64,000 bases of DNA from Micromonospora rhizosphaerae. Lineage in GTDB: Bacteria > Actinomycetota > Actinomycetes > Mycobacteriales > Micromonosporaceae. A program made the translations under genes and the position numbers. Positions 9,155 to 17,591 of the stretch are shown in pieces; position 1 is the stretch's first letter; every line of letters begins with the position of its first letter. The DNA is taken from NCBI RefSeq assembly GCF_900091465.1, contig NZ_FMHV01000002.1, positions 558,001 to 622,000 of the forward strand, written 5' to 3'. Below the pieces are notes generated by a model. The model worked only from the letters and a program-made list of their open reading frames with translations, was not told the DNA's origin and did no database searches.

Positions 9155-9310
9155 TCACGCCTTCGGGCGCTTCAGGTAGGCGACGAGCTGCTCCGGGTTC
9201 GGGCCGGGGACCACGGAGACCAGTTCCCAGCCGTCCTCGCCCCAGTTGTCGAGGATCTGCTTGGTCGCGTGGACCAGCAGCGGGACCGTGGCGTATTCCC
9301 ACTTCTGCAT
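9155..9310 (-). CDS. DUF4177 small protein
   Basis: 51 residues, starting MQKWEYATVP and ending VAYLKRPKA. The pattern KWEY...N-GEDGWELVSV is characteristic of DUF4177, a small two-strand/one-helix protein found beside RidA in actinobacteria (Rv3678A position in M. tuberculosis). The gene is short and easily missed. It has an AGGAG-like ribosome site just upstream of the ATG. Only 5 bp separate it from ridA. Function unknown. Confidence 0.88.
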   Translation of the reverse strand: MQKWEYATVPLLVHATKQILDNWGEDGWELVSVVPGPNPEQLVAYLKRPKA

Positions 9311-9598
9311 CGGTGGAGGTCTTCCTCTCCTGGCATGGACTCTTCAGGCACAGCCTAAGGTCCGGCAGGACGACCGGGGCACGGGACGCTGCTCGGACGT
9401 CGGGGAGGCAGCTCACCGCAGGGTCCGCCGTGGGCGTGCCGAGAGGACATCGGCCGCGGTCGGCGGACCATGCGGGGCTGGCAAGTGGCCCGCCGACCGC
9501 TACCCTTCCCGTCGGACGGGCGACCACGCTCGCCCGCCACGCTCGATGATGCGTCCGTCGCCCCGGGCGGCGACGGCGCCGCACCCCGGGGGAAGACA
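9311..9598. promoter_or_regulatory. Divergent promoter region, no gene seen
   Basis: 288 bp between the DUF4177/ridA operon (leftward) and the proline-rich membrane protein (rightward). No reading frame with coding character was found. It must contain both promoters, but no clear -35/-10 pair can be assigned by eye. Confidence 0.5.
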
Positions 9599-10321
9599 AT
9601 GACCCAACCGCCATTCGGCGCCAGCGGATCGCCCAGCGGTCCGTTCCGTCAGGAGCCGCCCGCCTACCCCGGCCCGATCGGGGCCACGCCGCCCCCCGGC
9701 CAGGCCCCGGGAGCCATCCCGCCGCCGCCCGGCTACCCGCCGCACCAGGCGGGCGCGCAGCCGCCCGGCTACCCGCCGCACCAGGCGCCGGGCGCGCAGC
9801 CCCCCGGCTACCCGCCGCACCAGGCGGGCGCGCAGCCCCCCGGCTACCCGCCGTACGAGGCGCCGGCAACGCCCCCGCGAAAGAAGCGCGGCCTGTTGAT
9901 CGCGTCCATCGTGCTGGCCGCGGCCCTGCTGCTCTGCGGCGGTGGCGGCACGGCGGCGTTCCTGACCGTGCGCAACGCCGAGGACGGCCAGGGCGCCAAG
10001 GAGCCGGCGGTCGCGGTGGACGGCTTCCTCACCGCTGTCTACAAGGACCGGGACGCCAAGAAGGCGGCCACCTTCGTCTGCTCCGCCTCCCGGGACGACA
10101 AGAAGATCGCCGCCAAGGTGGCCGAGGTGCAGAAGTACTCCGCGGATTACCAGAACCCGCGGTTCCGGTGGACCACCCCGAAGGTGGACAACCAGACCGG
10201 GGACCGGGCGACCGTCACCACCAAGGTCACCATGACCACCTCTGACGAGAAGGTGGCCGACCAGGAGCTGCGCTTCACCGTGGTGCGGAAGACCGGCTGG
10301 TGGGTCTGCGAGGTCGCCTGA
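9599..10321 (+). CDS. Proline-rich single-pass membrane protein
   Basis: 240 residues. The ATG preceded by GGGGGAAG is chosen; an earlier in-frame ATG would add 43 low-complexity residues. Residues 1-95 are a cytoplasmic Pro/Gly/Tyr-rich region with about four tandem copies of QPPGYPPHQA-type units. One transmembrane helix follows the KKR stop-transfer charge at about 97-120 (IASIVLAAALLLCGGGGTAAF). The extracytoplasmic part resembles DUF4878/NTF2-like lipoprotein domains with alternating charged strands and ends TGWWVCEVA. The arrangement is common in actinobacterial cell-envelope proteins; no partner is known. Confidence 0.8.
   Translation: MTQPPFGASGSPSGPFRQEPPAYPGPIGATPPPGQAPGAIPPPPGYPPHQAGAQPPGYPPHQAPGAQPPGYPPHQAGAQPPGYPPYEAPATPPRKKRGLLIASIVLAAALLLCGGGGTAAFLTVRNAEDGQGAKEPAVAVDGFLTAVYKDRDAKKAATFVCSASRDDKKIAAKVAEVQKYSADYQNPRFRWTTPKVDNQTGDRATVTTKVTMTTSDEKVADQELRFTVVRKTGWWVCEVA
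9729..9865 (+). repeat. In-frame tandem repeat coding for PPGYPPHQA units
   Basis: About four imperfect copies of a 33-36 bp unit encode the (G/A)QPPGYPPHQAP repeat of the proline-rich membrane protein. Copy-number change would be in frame and so could vary between strains. Confidence 0.8.
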
Positions 10322-10347
10322 GCCCGGCGGCTGGATAGGCTCGACGG

Positions 10348-11325
10348 GTGCGAGCAGCTGAGCATCCGGCCGATCCGGCCGGCACCGGGTGGCCGGCCCG
10401 CCTCCACGTGGTGACCGGCAAGGGCGGCACGGGCAAAACAAGCGTGGCCGCGGCGCTGGCCCTCGGGCTGGCCGCCGGCGGCCGGCGCACCCTGGTGGTC
10501 GAGGTGGAGGGGCGGCAGGGCATCGCCCAGCTCTTCGGCACCGACCCGCTGCCCTACGAGGAACGGCACCTGACCGACGCCCCCGGCGGCGGCGAGGTGC
10601 GGGCCTTGGCGGTGGACGCCGAGGAAGCCCTCCTCGAGTACCTGGACATGTTCTACAAGCTCGGCGCGGCCGGCCGGGCGCTGCGCAAGCTCGGCGCGAT
10701 CGATTTCGCCACCACCATTGCACCCGGCCTGCGCGACGTGCTGCTCACCGGCAAGGTGAAGGAGGCGACCACCCGCACCAACGGGCAGCGCCGGACGTAC
10801 GACGCGGTGGTGCTGGACGCGCCGCCGACCGGGCGGATCGGTCGCTTTCTCAACGTCACGGCGGAGACCGCCCGGCTGGCCAAGGTCGGCCCGATCAAGA
10901 CGCAGAGCGAGGGGGTCTCCGTGCTGCTGCGCTCCCCGATGACCGCGGTGCACGTGGTGACCTTGCTCGAGGAGATGCCGGTCCAGGAGACGGTGGACGC
11001 GATCGAGGAGCTGACCCAGCTCGGCTTCCCGGTCGGTCGGGTGATCGTCAACGCCGCCCGGCCCCCGGTCGGGGCGGGACGGGTGGTGAGCCAGGCCGAG
11101 CTGAAGCGGGGGCTGCTCGCCGCCGGGCTGCCGGCCGACCGGGACACCGTGGCCGGGCTGGCCGAGGAGGCCCGGGACCAGGTCGTCCGCCGGGAGCTGG
11201 AGGACTCGCTCCGGGCCGACCTGGTGGAGCTGGGCCTGCCCCTGACCGAGCTGCCGCTGCTGCCGGACGGGGTGGACCGGGCCGGCCTGGAGACGCTGGC
11301 GGCGGCGCTCGTCCGGGCGGATTGA
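10348..11325 (+). CDS. ArsA/Get3-family ATPase, first of a pair
   Basis: 325 residues from a GTG start. Deviant Walker A GKGGTGKTS at 24-32 and the switch element VVLDAPPTGRIGRFL mark the anion-transporting/GET3 SIMIBI ATPase family. It is shorter than ArsA and lacks the second ATPase half, so it probably works with the following paralogue. The pair corresponds to Rv3679-Rv3680, for which a role in handling metabolite or oxidative stress and partnership with WhiB4 has been discussed. No arsenic-resistance genes are nearby. Confidence 0.9.
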   Translation: MRAAEHPADPAGTGWPARLHVVTGKGGTGKTSVAAALALGLAAGGRRTLVVEVEGRQGIAQLFGTDPLPYEERHLTDAPGGGEVRALAVDAEEALLEYLDMFYKLGAAGRALRKLGAIDFATTIAPGLRDVLLTGKVKEATTRTNGQRRTYDAVVLDAPPTGRIGRFLNVTAETARLAKVGPIKTQSEGVSVLLRSPMTAVHVVTLLEEMPVQETVDAIEELTQLGFPVGRVIVNAARPPVGAGRVVSQAELKRGLLAAGLPADRDTVAGLAEEARDQVVRRELEDSLRADLVELGLPLTELPLLPDGVDRAGLETLAAALVRAD

Positions 11326-11381
11326 CTCACACCTGCGGCCGCCCAGAGCAGAGACACCCGCCAGCCCGATACGCTCGATTG

Positions 11382-12530
11382 GTGCCTTCCGAAGTCGCGG
11401 CGCCACCGCTGGACGTCGACCAGATCCTCGCCGACCCCGGCGTACGGATCGTGGTCTGCTGCGGGGCGGGCGGAGTGGGCAAGACGACCACCGCGGCGGC
11501 GCTCGCGTTGCGGGCCGCCGAGCAGCACGGCCGACGAACGGTGGTGCTCACCATCGACCCGGCGCGGCGACTGGCCCAGTCGCTCGGCCTGACCGAGCTG
11601 GACAACACGCCGCGCCAGGTCAAGGGCATCGATGTCGAGGCGAGCGGCGGTGAGCTGCACGCCATGATGCTCGACATGAAGCGCACCTTCGACGACGTGG
11701 TGCTCCAGCACACCGATCCGGCGAAGGCGGCGGAGATCTTCGCCAACCCCTTCTACCAGGCAATGAGCTCGACCTTCGCCGGCACGCAGGAATACATGGC
11801 GATGGAGAAGCTCGGGCAGCTGCACGCCCGGGGCGAGTGGGACCTGATCGTGGTGGACACCCCGCCGTCCCGCTCGGCGCTGGATTTCCTCGACGCCCCG
11901 GCCCGGCTCTCCCGCTTCCTCGACGGCCGGATGCTGCGGCTGCTGCTCGCGCCGGCCCGCACCGGGGGGCGGAGCATGTTCAGCTTCGTGACCGCCAGCT
12001 TCGGGCTGTTCTCCAAGGCGGTGCAGAAGGTGATCGGCGCGCAGCTGCTCACCGACCTCTCCGGCTTCGTCGCCGCGCTGGACTCGATGTTCGGCGGCTT
12101 CCGGCAGCGGGCGGAGCAGACGTACCGGATCCTGCAGGCGCGGGAGACGGCGTTCCTGCTGGTCGCGGCGCCCGAGTCGGACGCGGTCCGGGAGGCCGCC
12201 TACTTCGCCGGACGGCTGCGCGACGAGCGGATGCCGCTGGCCGGCCTGGTGCTCAACCGGGTGCACCGCCCGGCGGTGGAGTCGTTGGACGCGGCCGGCA
12301 GCCTGGCCGCCGCGGAGCGGCTGGCCGCCCTCGGTGGGCACGAGGGCACCGTCGAGGTGCTGCGCGCCCACGCCGCGCTGGCCCAGCAGGCGGTACGCGA
12401 GCGGCAGGTGGCGGCCCGGTTCACCGAGGCGTTCCCGGTGGTGCCGGCGGTGTCGGTGACGGCGCAGCCCGCCGACGTGCACGACGTCGACGGGCTGCGG
12501 ACGATCGGCGAGGCGATCAGCCGGCCGTGA
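11382..12530 (+). CDS. ArsA/Get3-family ATPase, second of a pair
   Basis: 382 residues from the GTG that begins VPSEVAAP. Walker A GAGGVGKTT at 28-36, ILTIDPARRLA-type switch I (here LTIDPARRLAQSLG) and VVDTPPSRSALDFLD switch II are present. It follows the first ATPase after 56 bp on the same strand; the two likely form a heterodimer. It corresponds to Rv3680. The lack of the Get3 client-binding CxxC motif argues against a tail-anchored-protein role. Confidence 0.9.
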   Translation: MPSEVAAPPLDVDQILADPGVRIVVCCGAGGVGKTTTAAALALRAAEQHGRRTVVLTIDPARRLAQSLGLTELDNTPRQVKGIDVEASGGELHAMMLDMKRTFDDVVLQHTDPAKAAEIFANPFYQAMSSTFAGTQEYMAMEKLGQLHARGEWDLIVVDTPPSRSALDFLDAPARLSRFLDGRMLRLLLAPARTGGRSMFSFVTASFGLFSKAVQKVIGAQLLTDLSGFVAALDSMFGGFRQRAEQTYRILQARETAFLLVAAPESDAVREAAYFAGRLRDERMPLAGLVLNRVHRPAVESLDAAGSLAAAERLAALGGHEGTVEVLRAHAALAQQAVRERQVAARFTEAFPVVPAVSVTAQPADVHDVDGLRTIGEAISRP

Positions 12531-12540
12531 GGCGCAATGG

Positions 12541-12858
12541 TCAGCCGGCGGTGACCAGGACCTTGTCCTTGCCGGCCTTCTCCTTGGCGTTCTTCTTCAT
12601 GGCCGCCTCGAACATCTTGCGCCAGCTCGTCACCTGCGGGTGACGGCGCAGCAGTGCCCGGCGCTCCCGCTCGGTCATGCCGCCCCACACCCCGAACTCG
12701 ATCCGGTTGTCGAGCGCGTCGGCCAGGCACTCGTACCGAACTGGGCAGCTCCGGCAGATCCGCTTCGCCACGTTCTGTTCGGCGCCCTGTACGAACAACG
12801 CGTCCGGGTCCCCGTTCTGACACGCCGCCAGTGACGGCCAGTCAGTGATCATGCCCAT
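12541..12858 (-). CDS. whiB4: WhiB-family iron-sulfur transcription regulator (WhiB4/WblA type)
   Basis: 105 residues. Four cysteines (C13, C35, C38, C44) match the C-x21-C-x2-C-x5-C arrangement that binds a 4Fe-4S cluster in WhiB proteins; the GVWGG turn (56-60) and the basic C-terminus (KKNAKEKAGKDK) for DNA binding follow. The Wbl proteins respond to O2 or NO. Synteny with the ArsA pair on one side and the PASTA PBP on the other identifies it as WhiB4 of mycobacteria and WblA of Streptomyces, a developmental and redox regulator. It is convergent with the second ATPase gene (10 bp apart). An alternative start is the third codon (ATG). Confidence 0.9.
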   Translation of the reverse strand: MGMITDWPSLAACQNGDPDALFVQGAEQNVAKRICRSCPVRYECLADALDNRIEFGVWGGMTERERRALLRRHPQVTSWRKMFEAAMKKNAKEKAGKDKVLVTAG

Positions 12859-13245
12859 CTGTACACGTCCCCCTTGCAGTACCTACCGACTTCGTGCGAC
12901 CAGCCGTCGTTGACCCCCTGGCCGTCCGCCCGTCCTTCCCCAAGGCGGCACGGACGACTGCGGCTCTGTCGCCGCCTCATCATGCTCTGTAGTCGCCCGA
13001 TTACGCAACGTTGTCGGCGAAATCCATCATTCCGGACACTCCCGGCTTCCCGGGCCTTCGCCCGCGTGTACCCGCCCGGAGTCCGTGAAAACGCTGCGCC
13101 GTTCACCCTTTCGGAGGAGACTCGTCTCAGGTCCACGCAACCACGCACCAGGGCTCGTGCGTCTAGCACAACGAGGGTCGGCGCGCGCAGGAAATGGGAA
13201 AGAACTCCGCGCGCCCCTCGTTGCCTACTCGCGTACCCTGTCGAG
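12859..13245. promoter_or_regulatory. Divergent whiB4-ponA2 promoter region with a long hairpin
   Basis: 387 bp without a convincing gene. An inverted repeat has arms at 13169-13187 and 13208-13223: CAACGAGGG pairs with CCCTCGTTG and GCGCGCG with CGCGCGC, with a 3-nt bulge and a 20-nt loop. It ends 22 bp before the PBP start and so would lie in its 5' leader or over its promoter. An upstream frame that is open into the PBP has no coding character and is taken as non-coding. Confidence 0.55.
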
Positions 13246-15675
13246 GTGACCTGGATGCGGAAACGTGACCACAATGTGCTGACCAACGCCGCATCGCTGC
13301 TTATCTGCGGCCTGTTGGCCGGCGTGGTGGTCGCGGCGGCGGCCTTCCCCGCGGTGGCGATGTCCGGGCTGGCCGCCAAGGCGGGGGCCGAGACCTTCGG
13401 CGCACTGCCGAAGGAACTGACGGTGGCCCGGTCCCCGCAGATCACCTACCTGCTCGCCTCGGACGGCAAGACGCCGCTCGCCACGATGTACGACGAGAAC
13501 CGCAAGGACGTCAAGCTCAAGGACATCGCGCCCGTGATGCGGAAGGCGATCATCGCGGCCGAGGACCACGACTTCTACAAGCACAACGGCGTCGACCTCA
13601 ACGGCGTCGCCCGGGCGTTCGTCAACAACCAGTCCGGCACCAACTCCCGGCAGGGCGCGTCCACGCTGACCATGCAGTACGTCCGGCTGGCCATCTCGTA
13701 CTCCGCCACCCACCCGGCCGACGTGGTCGCCGCGACCGAGGACACCAGCGCCCGCAAGCTGCGCGAGATGCGGTACGCGCTCCAGGTCGACAAGGAGCTC
13801 ACCAAGGACGAGATCCTGGAGCGCTACCTGAACATCGCCGCCTTCGGCAACGGCGCGTACGGCGTCTTCGCCGCCAGCCAGGTCTACTTCGGCAAGAAGC
13901 CCAGCCAGCTCAACATTCAGGAGTCGGCGCTGCTGGCCGGCATGGTGAAGGCGCCCAGCGCGTTCGACCCCACCACCCGCAGCGGCTACCCCCAGGCGGT
14001 ATCCCGGCGCGACTACGTCATCGACAACATGGTCAAGATCGGGGCGATCAGCCAGCAAGAGGCCGACCAGGCGAAGGCCGTCAAGCTGGTGGTGAAGGAC
14101 AAGCGCACCCCGAACGGCTGCGTTGCCACCAACGACAAGGAGTGGGGCTTCTTCTGCGACTACTTCTACCGCTGGTGGTTGCAGCAGGAGACCTTCGGCT
14201 CGACCTCGTACGACCGGGAGCGGCGGCTAAAGAGCGGCGGCTTCACCATCACCACCAGCCTCGACGTGCAGGCGCAGAACGCCGCCGACAGGGCCGTCCG
14301 CAAGCACCTCCCGGTCACCAGCAAGGCGGCCCGGATGGTCGCGGTGATCGAGCCGGGCAGCGGCCGGGTGCGGGCGCTCGCGGTGAACCGGAACTTCAAG
14401 ATCGACGACCCGAAGAACCCGCAGAACAAGATCTCCAGCGACCCGAAAAAGGCCAAGAAGAAGCAGCGGGGCAACTACCCGAACACGGTCAACCCGCTGC
14501 TCACCGGCGGACAGGGCATCGTCGGTTACCAGGCCGGCTCCACCTTCAAGATGTTCACCATCGTGGCGGCGCTGGAGAAGGGCATCCCGCTCAGCTACAC
14601 GATCAACGCGCAGCCGGTCTTCCGCTCGAACTACATCATCGAGCAGAACTCCCCGGCCGCCTGCCCCGGCACACACTTCTACTGCCCGAAGAACGCCTCG
14701 GCCAGCATGACCGGCGTGCACAACATGTGGAGCGCGTTCGGCCGGTCGGTCAACACCTACTTCGTGCCGCTTGAGCAGCAGGTCGGCGCGGAGAACGTGG
14801 TGAAGGCGGCACACAAGCTGGGCATCAACTTCCGCTCCCAGGAGGACCTGGACCGGGAGAAGGGCGCGAACCAGTGGGGCGCGTTCACCCTGGGTGTCTC
14901 GGACACCACCCCGCTGGAACTGGCCAACGCGTACGCCACCCTCGCCGCGGACGGCAAGTACTGCGAGCCGATCCCGGTGCAGGAGATCCGCGGCCCGGAC
15001 GGCAACAAGCTGGACATCGCCAACCCCCACTGCGAGCAGCGGATCAGCACCCAGGTGGCCCGGGCCGCCGTGGACGCGGCCCGCTGCCCGGTCGGCGACC
15101 AGTCCTCGACCTCCAAGTGCACCGGCGCCACCGCCGGCAACGTCCACGGGATCGTCAAGGCACCGGTGGCCGGCAAGTCCGGCACCACCGACTCGGACAA
15201 GACCTCCGCCCTGGTCGCGATGACCAAGCAGTACGCGGTGGCCGGCATTGAGGCCGACCCGGACTGGCCGCAGACCACCCAGAAGATGGGCCACGACGTA
15301 CCGACCGGAATCAACCCGGCGGTGTACGAGACGCTCCGCGACGCGATGAGGGACAAGGAGCGCATCGACTTCACCCCGCCGAGCGGCAAGATCATAACCG
15401 GCGACCAGCGGTCCATCCCGAGCGTGACCTGCAAGTCCATCGACGACGCGAAGTCGCGGCTCCGCGAAGCCGGTTTCGAGCCGGTCGTCTCCAGCAACAA
15501 GGTCCCGTCGGACTGCCCGGCGGACACCGCCGCCGGCACCAGCCCGGAGGGCCGCACCATCAAGGGCGGCGTGGTCATGATCGAGGTCAGCGCCGGTGGT
15601 GGCGCCAAGCCGGGCAAAACCACCCTTCCCGGACTCCCGCCCCCACCCAACGGTCCTGGGCGACCACGCGGCTGA
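13246..15675 (+). CDS. ponA2: Bifunctional penicillin-binding protein with PASTA domain (PonA2 type)
   Basis: About 806 residues from the ATG at 13255 (or 809 from GTG at 13246). One signal anchor (about 11-38) is followed by a GT51 glycosyltransferase with the catalytic glutamate in EDHDFYKHNGVD (E103) and RQGASTLTMQ (132-141). The transpeptidase has the acylating serine in STFK (S429), SVN (498-500) and KSGTT (K641). A PASTA domain lies at about 715-780, then a Pro-rich tail. It polymerises and cross-links peptidoglycan outside the membrane. Its position next to whiB4 matches ponA2 (Rv3682). A strong intrinsic terminator follows. Confidence 0.95.
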   Translation: MTWMRKRDHNVLTNAASLLICGLLAGVVVAAAAFPAVAMSGLAAKAGAETFGALPKELTVARSPQITYLLASDGKTPLATMYDENRKDVKLKDIAPVMRKAIIAAEDHDFYKHNGVDLNGVARAFVNNQSGTNSRQGASTLTMQYVRLAISYSATHPADVVAATEDTSARKLREMRYALQVDKELTKDEILERYLNIAAFGNGAYGVFAASQVYFGKKPSQLNIQESALLAGMVKAPSAFDPTTRSGYPQAVSRRDYVIDNMVKIGAISQQEADQAKAVKLVVKDKRTPNGCVATNDKEWGFFCDYFYRWWLQQETFGSTSYDRERRLKSGGFTITTSLDVQAQNAADRAVRKHLPVTSKAARMVAVIEPGSGRVRALAVNRNFKIDDPKNPQNKISSDPKKAKKKQRGNYPNTVNPLLTGGQGIVGYQAGSTFKMFTIVAALEKGIPLSYTINAQPVFRSNYIIEQNSPAACPGTHFYCPKNASASMTGVHNMWSAFGRSVNTYFVPLEQQVGAENVVKAAHKLGINFRSQEDLDREKGANQWGAFTLGVSDTTPLELANAYATLAADGKYCEPIPVQEIRGPDGNKLDIANPHCEQRISTQVARAAVDAARCPVGDQSSTSKCTGATAGNVHGIVKAPVAGKSGTTDSDKTSALVAMTKQYAVAGIEADPDWPQTTQKMGHDVPTGINPAVYETLRDAMRDKERIDFTPPSGKIITGDQRSIPSVTCKSIDDAKSRLREAGFEPVVSSNKVPSDCPADTAAGTSPEGRTIKGGVVMIEVSAGGGAKPGKTTLPGLPPPPNGPGRPRG

Positions 15676-15689
15676 CCGCGACACGACAG

Positions 15690-15727
15690 CGGGCGGGCAC
15701 CCCCAGGTGGGGCCCGCCCGCCTTTCT
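15690..15727. terminator. Terminator between ponA2 and the YqeY gene
   Basis: GC-rich hairpin GCGGGCGGGCACCCC...GGGGCCCGCCCGC with the loop AGGT, followed by CTTTCTGT. It serves the rightward PBP gene and, being symmetrical, possibly the convergent gene as well. Confidence 0.85.
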
Positions 15728-15742
15728 GTGTACGTCCGCCGG

Positions 15743-16198
15743 TCAGAGGCCGAGCTGTCGGCGTACCTCGGCGGCCACCCGGCCCCCCTCGGCCCGGCCG
15801 GCCACCGCGGCCTGGGCCGCCTTCATGGCCGGGCCCATCTGGGCCTTGCCGGTGAAGCCGCCCGCGGCGAGCGCCCCCGCGACCAGCTCGGCCAGCTCCT
15901 CGTCGGAGAGCTGCTTCGGCAGGTAGCGCTCCAGCACCTCGCCCTCGGCGGTCTCCTTGCTCGCCTGCTCGGTGCGGCCGGCGTCGGCGAAGGCGGCGGC
16001 CGCCTCGCGCCGCTTCTTCGCCTCCTTGGTCAGCACCGCGAGCACCTCGTCGTCGGCGAGCTCGCGCTTGGCCTTGCCGGCCACCTCGGCGTTGCCCACG
16101 GCGGCCAGCGCCATCCGCAGGGTCGAGGTGGTCAGCTCGTCGCGCGCCTTCAGGGCGGCGCGCATGTCGGCGGTGAGACGGTCCTTCAGCGTGCTCAT
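15743..16198 (-). CDS. GatB/YqeY domain protein
   Basis: 151 residues, the usual size for stand-alone YqeY proteins. They resemble the C-terminal helical domain of GatB/E amidotransferases that contacts tRNA. The sequence ends in EVRRQLGL and has the family pattern DELTTSTLRMALAAVGNAEV. The biological role of free YqeY is unresolved; a tRNA-linked role is an inference from the fold. It is divergent from the metallophosphoesterase, start codons 25 bp apart, so their promoters overlap. Confidence 0.88.
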   Translation of the reverse strand: MSTLKDRLTADMRAALKARDELTTSTLRMALAAVGNAEVAGKAKRELADDEVLAVLTKEAKKRREAAAAFADAGRTEQASKETAEGEVLERYLPKQLSDEELAELVAGALAAGGFTGKAQMGPAMKAAQAAVAGRAEGGRVAAEVRRQLGL

Positions 16199-16223
16199 GG
16201 ACCGTCAAACTACCCTGAACGCC

Positions 16224-17117
16224 ATGCGAAAGCGCACACTATTCCGGCTTGTCGCCGGGACCGCCGCCGCGGGCGCGGCCACCCTGGCGTACGCGTCGCT
16301 CATCGAGCGCAACATGTTCACCCTGCGCCGGTACGACGTGCCGGTGCTCGCGGCCGACGCCGAGCCGCTGCGCGTGCTGCACCTGTCGGACCTGCACATG
16401 ATGCCCAACCAGCGGCGCAAGCAGGACTGGGTGGCCTCGCTGGCCGCCCTCGACCCGGACCTGGTCGTGGTCACCGGGGACAACATGGCCCACCCCGGCG
16501 CCGTCCCGGGGGTGCTTCGGGCCCTGCAACCGCTGCTCGACTACCCGGGCGCCTTCGTCTTCGGCTCGAACGACTACACCGGGCCGGTCTGGAAGAACCC
16601 GTTCACCTACTTCCTGCCGGACCGGGATTACCGGGAGGGGGTCGAGCTGCCGTACGAGGAGCTGCGCGACGTCTTCACCGGGGCCGGCTGGGCGGACCTC
16701 AACAACGCCCGGACCACGCTGAAGGCCGGCGGCCGCGTGGTCGAGCTGGTCGGCGTCGACGACCCGCACATCGAGCGGGACGACTACGCCTCGGTGGCCG
16801 GGCCGGCCGCCGCCTCGGCGGACCTCTCCATCGCCCTGACCCACTCGCCCGAGCCGCGCGTGCTCGACCAGATGGCCGCGGACGGCTTCGGGCTGCTGCT
16901 CGCCGGCCACACGCACGGCGGCCAGGTCTGCGTGCCGGGCTACGGTGCGCTGGTGACCAACTGCGGGCTGCCCCGCTCGATGGCCCGCGGACTGCACCGC
17001 TGGCCGGGCTCCGACTCCTGGCTGCACGTCTCCGCCGGCCTCGGCACCCACCCGACGGCGCCGGTGCGCTTCGCCTGCCCGCCCGAGGCGAGCGTGCTCA
17101 CGCTGATCTCCCGCTGA
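16224..17117 (+). CDS. Metallophosphoesterase (Rv3683-like)
   Basis: 297 residues. N-terminal hydrophobic segment (about 7-24) then calcineurin-like motifs: LHLSDLHMM, VVTGDN, a GSND box in place of the common GNHD, THSPE and AGHTHGGQ. Binuclear metal site is thus nearly complete. The N-terminal helix suggests membrane attachment, catalytic domain outside. It follows PBP and YqeY exactly as Rv3683 follows ponA2. Such enzymes (YkuE/LpxH-like) act on phosphoesters such as undecaprenyl or lipid substrates, but this one's substrate is not known. Confidence 0.88.
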   Translation: MRKRTLFRLVAGTAAAGAATLAYASLIERNMFTLRRYDVPVLAADAEPLRVLHLSDLHMMPNQRRKQDWVASLAALDPDLVVVTGDNMAHPGAVPGVLRALQPLLDYPGAFVFGSNDYTGPVWKNPFTYFLPDRDYREGVELPYEELRDVFTGAGWADLNNARTTLKAGGRVVELVGVDDPHIERDDYASVAGPAAASADLSIALTHSPEPRVLDQMAADGFGLLLAGHTHGGQVCVPGYGALVTNCGLPRSMARGLHRWPGSDSWLHVSAGLGTHPTAPVRFACPPEASVLTLISR

Positions 17118-17369
17118 GCCGTTCCGGACGGCGGCATCGGTGACACTGGTCACACTGAGGCCGCCCCGGGTGGCCGGGGGCCTCACCGCCGCGCTGGCGC
17201 GGCCTCCGGCTCCGCTTCGACATGCCTCTGGAGCTGAATCGTTTGCGACATCAGGGGGTGGACTGGCCATCACTGGGCGTTTCGAGGGGATCTCCGCGGG
17301 CCCGCACGGCCGGTGGGGGTACCGAGTTTGACCGTCGGGGCGGGTGGGCTACTATTTGTCGGCACGCCT

Positions 17370-17446
<77 letters not shown>

Positions 17447-17457
17447 GAGGTAACAGC

Positions 17458-17490
17458 AGGTCAAGGCCCCTCCATCGAGGGGTCTTGATT
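17458..17490 (+). terminator. Hairpin after tRNA-Pro
   Basis: CCCCTC-CATC-GAGGGG with flanking AAGG/TCTT pairing and a TTGATTCG tail just after the tRNA, suitable as an intrinsic terminator of tRNA-Pro. Confidence 0.65.
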
Positions 17491-17591
17491 CGTTTCCGGC
17501 CCTCACTGCAGTCGGGCACGAGTGCCGAAGATCGTGCCGGGTCTCATGAGGTTTGGGACAGAGCAGTCTCGGACGTGGGTGACGCATTTGC

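Noticed and set aside
12874..13245. 5' extension of the PBP frame by about 124 codons
   Set aside because: The added part has no coding character or homology-like motifs and overlaps the whiB4 promoter; GTG/ATG at 13246/13255 fits the signal anchor.
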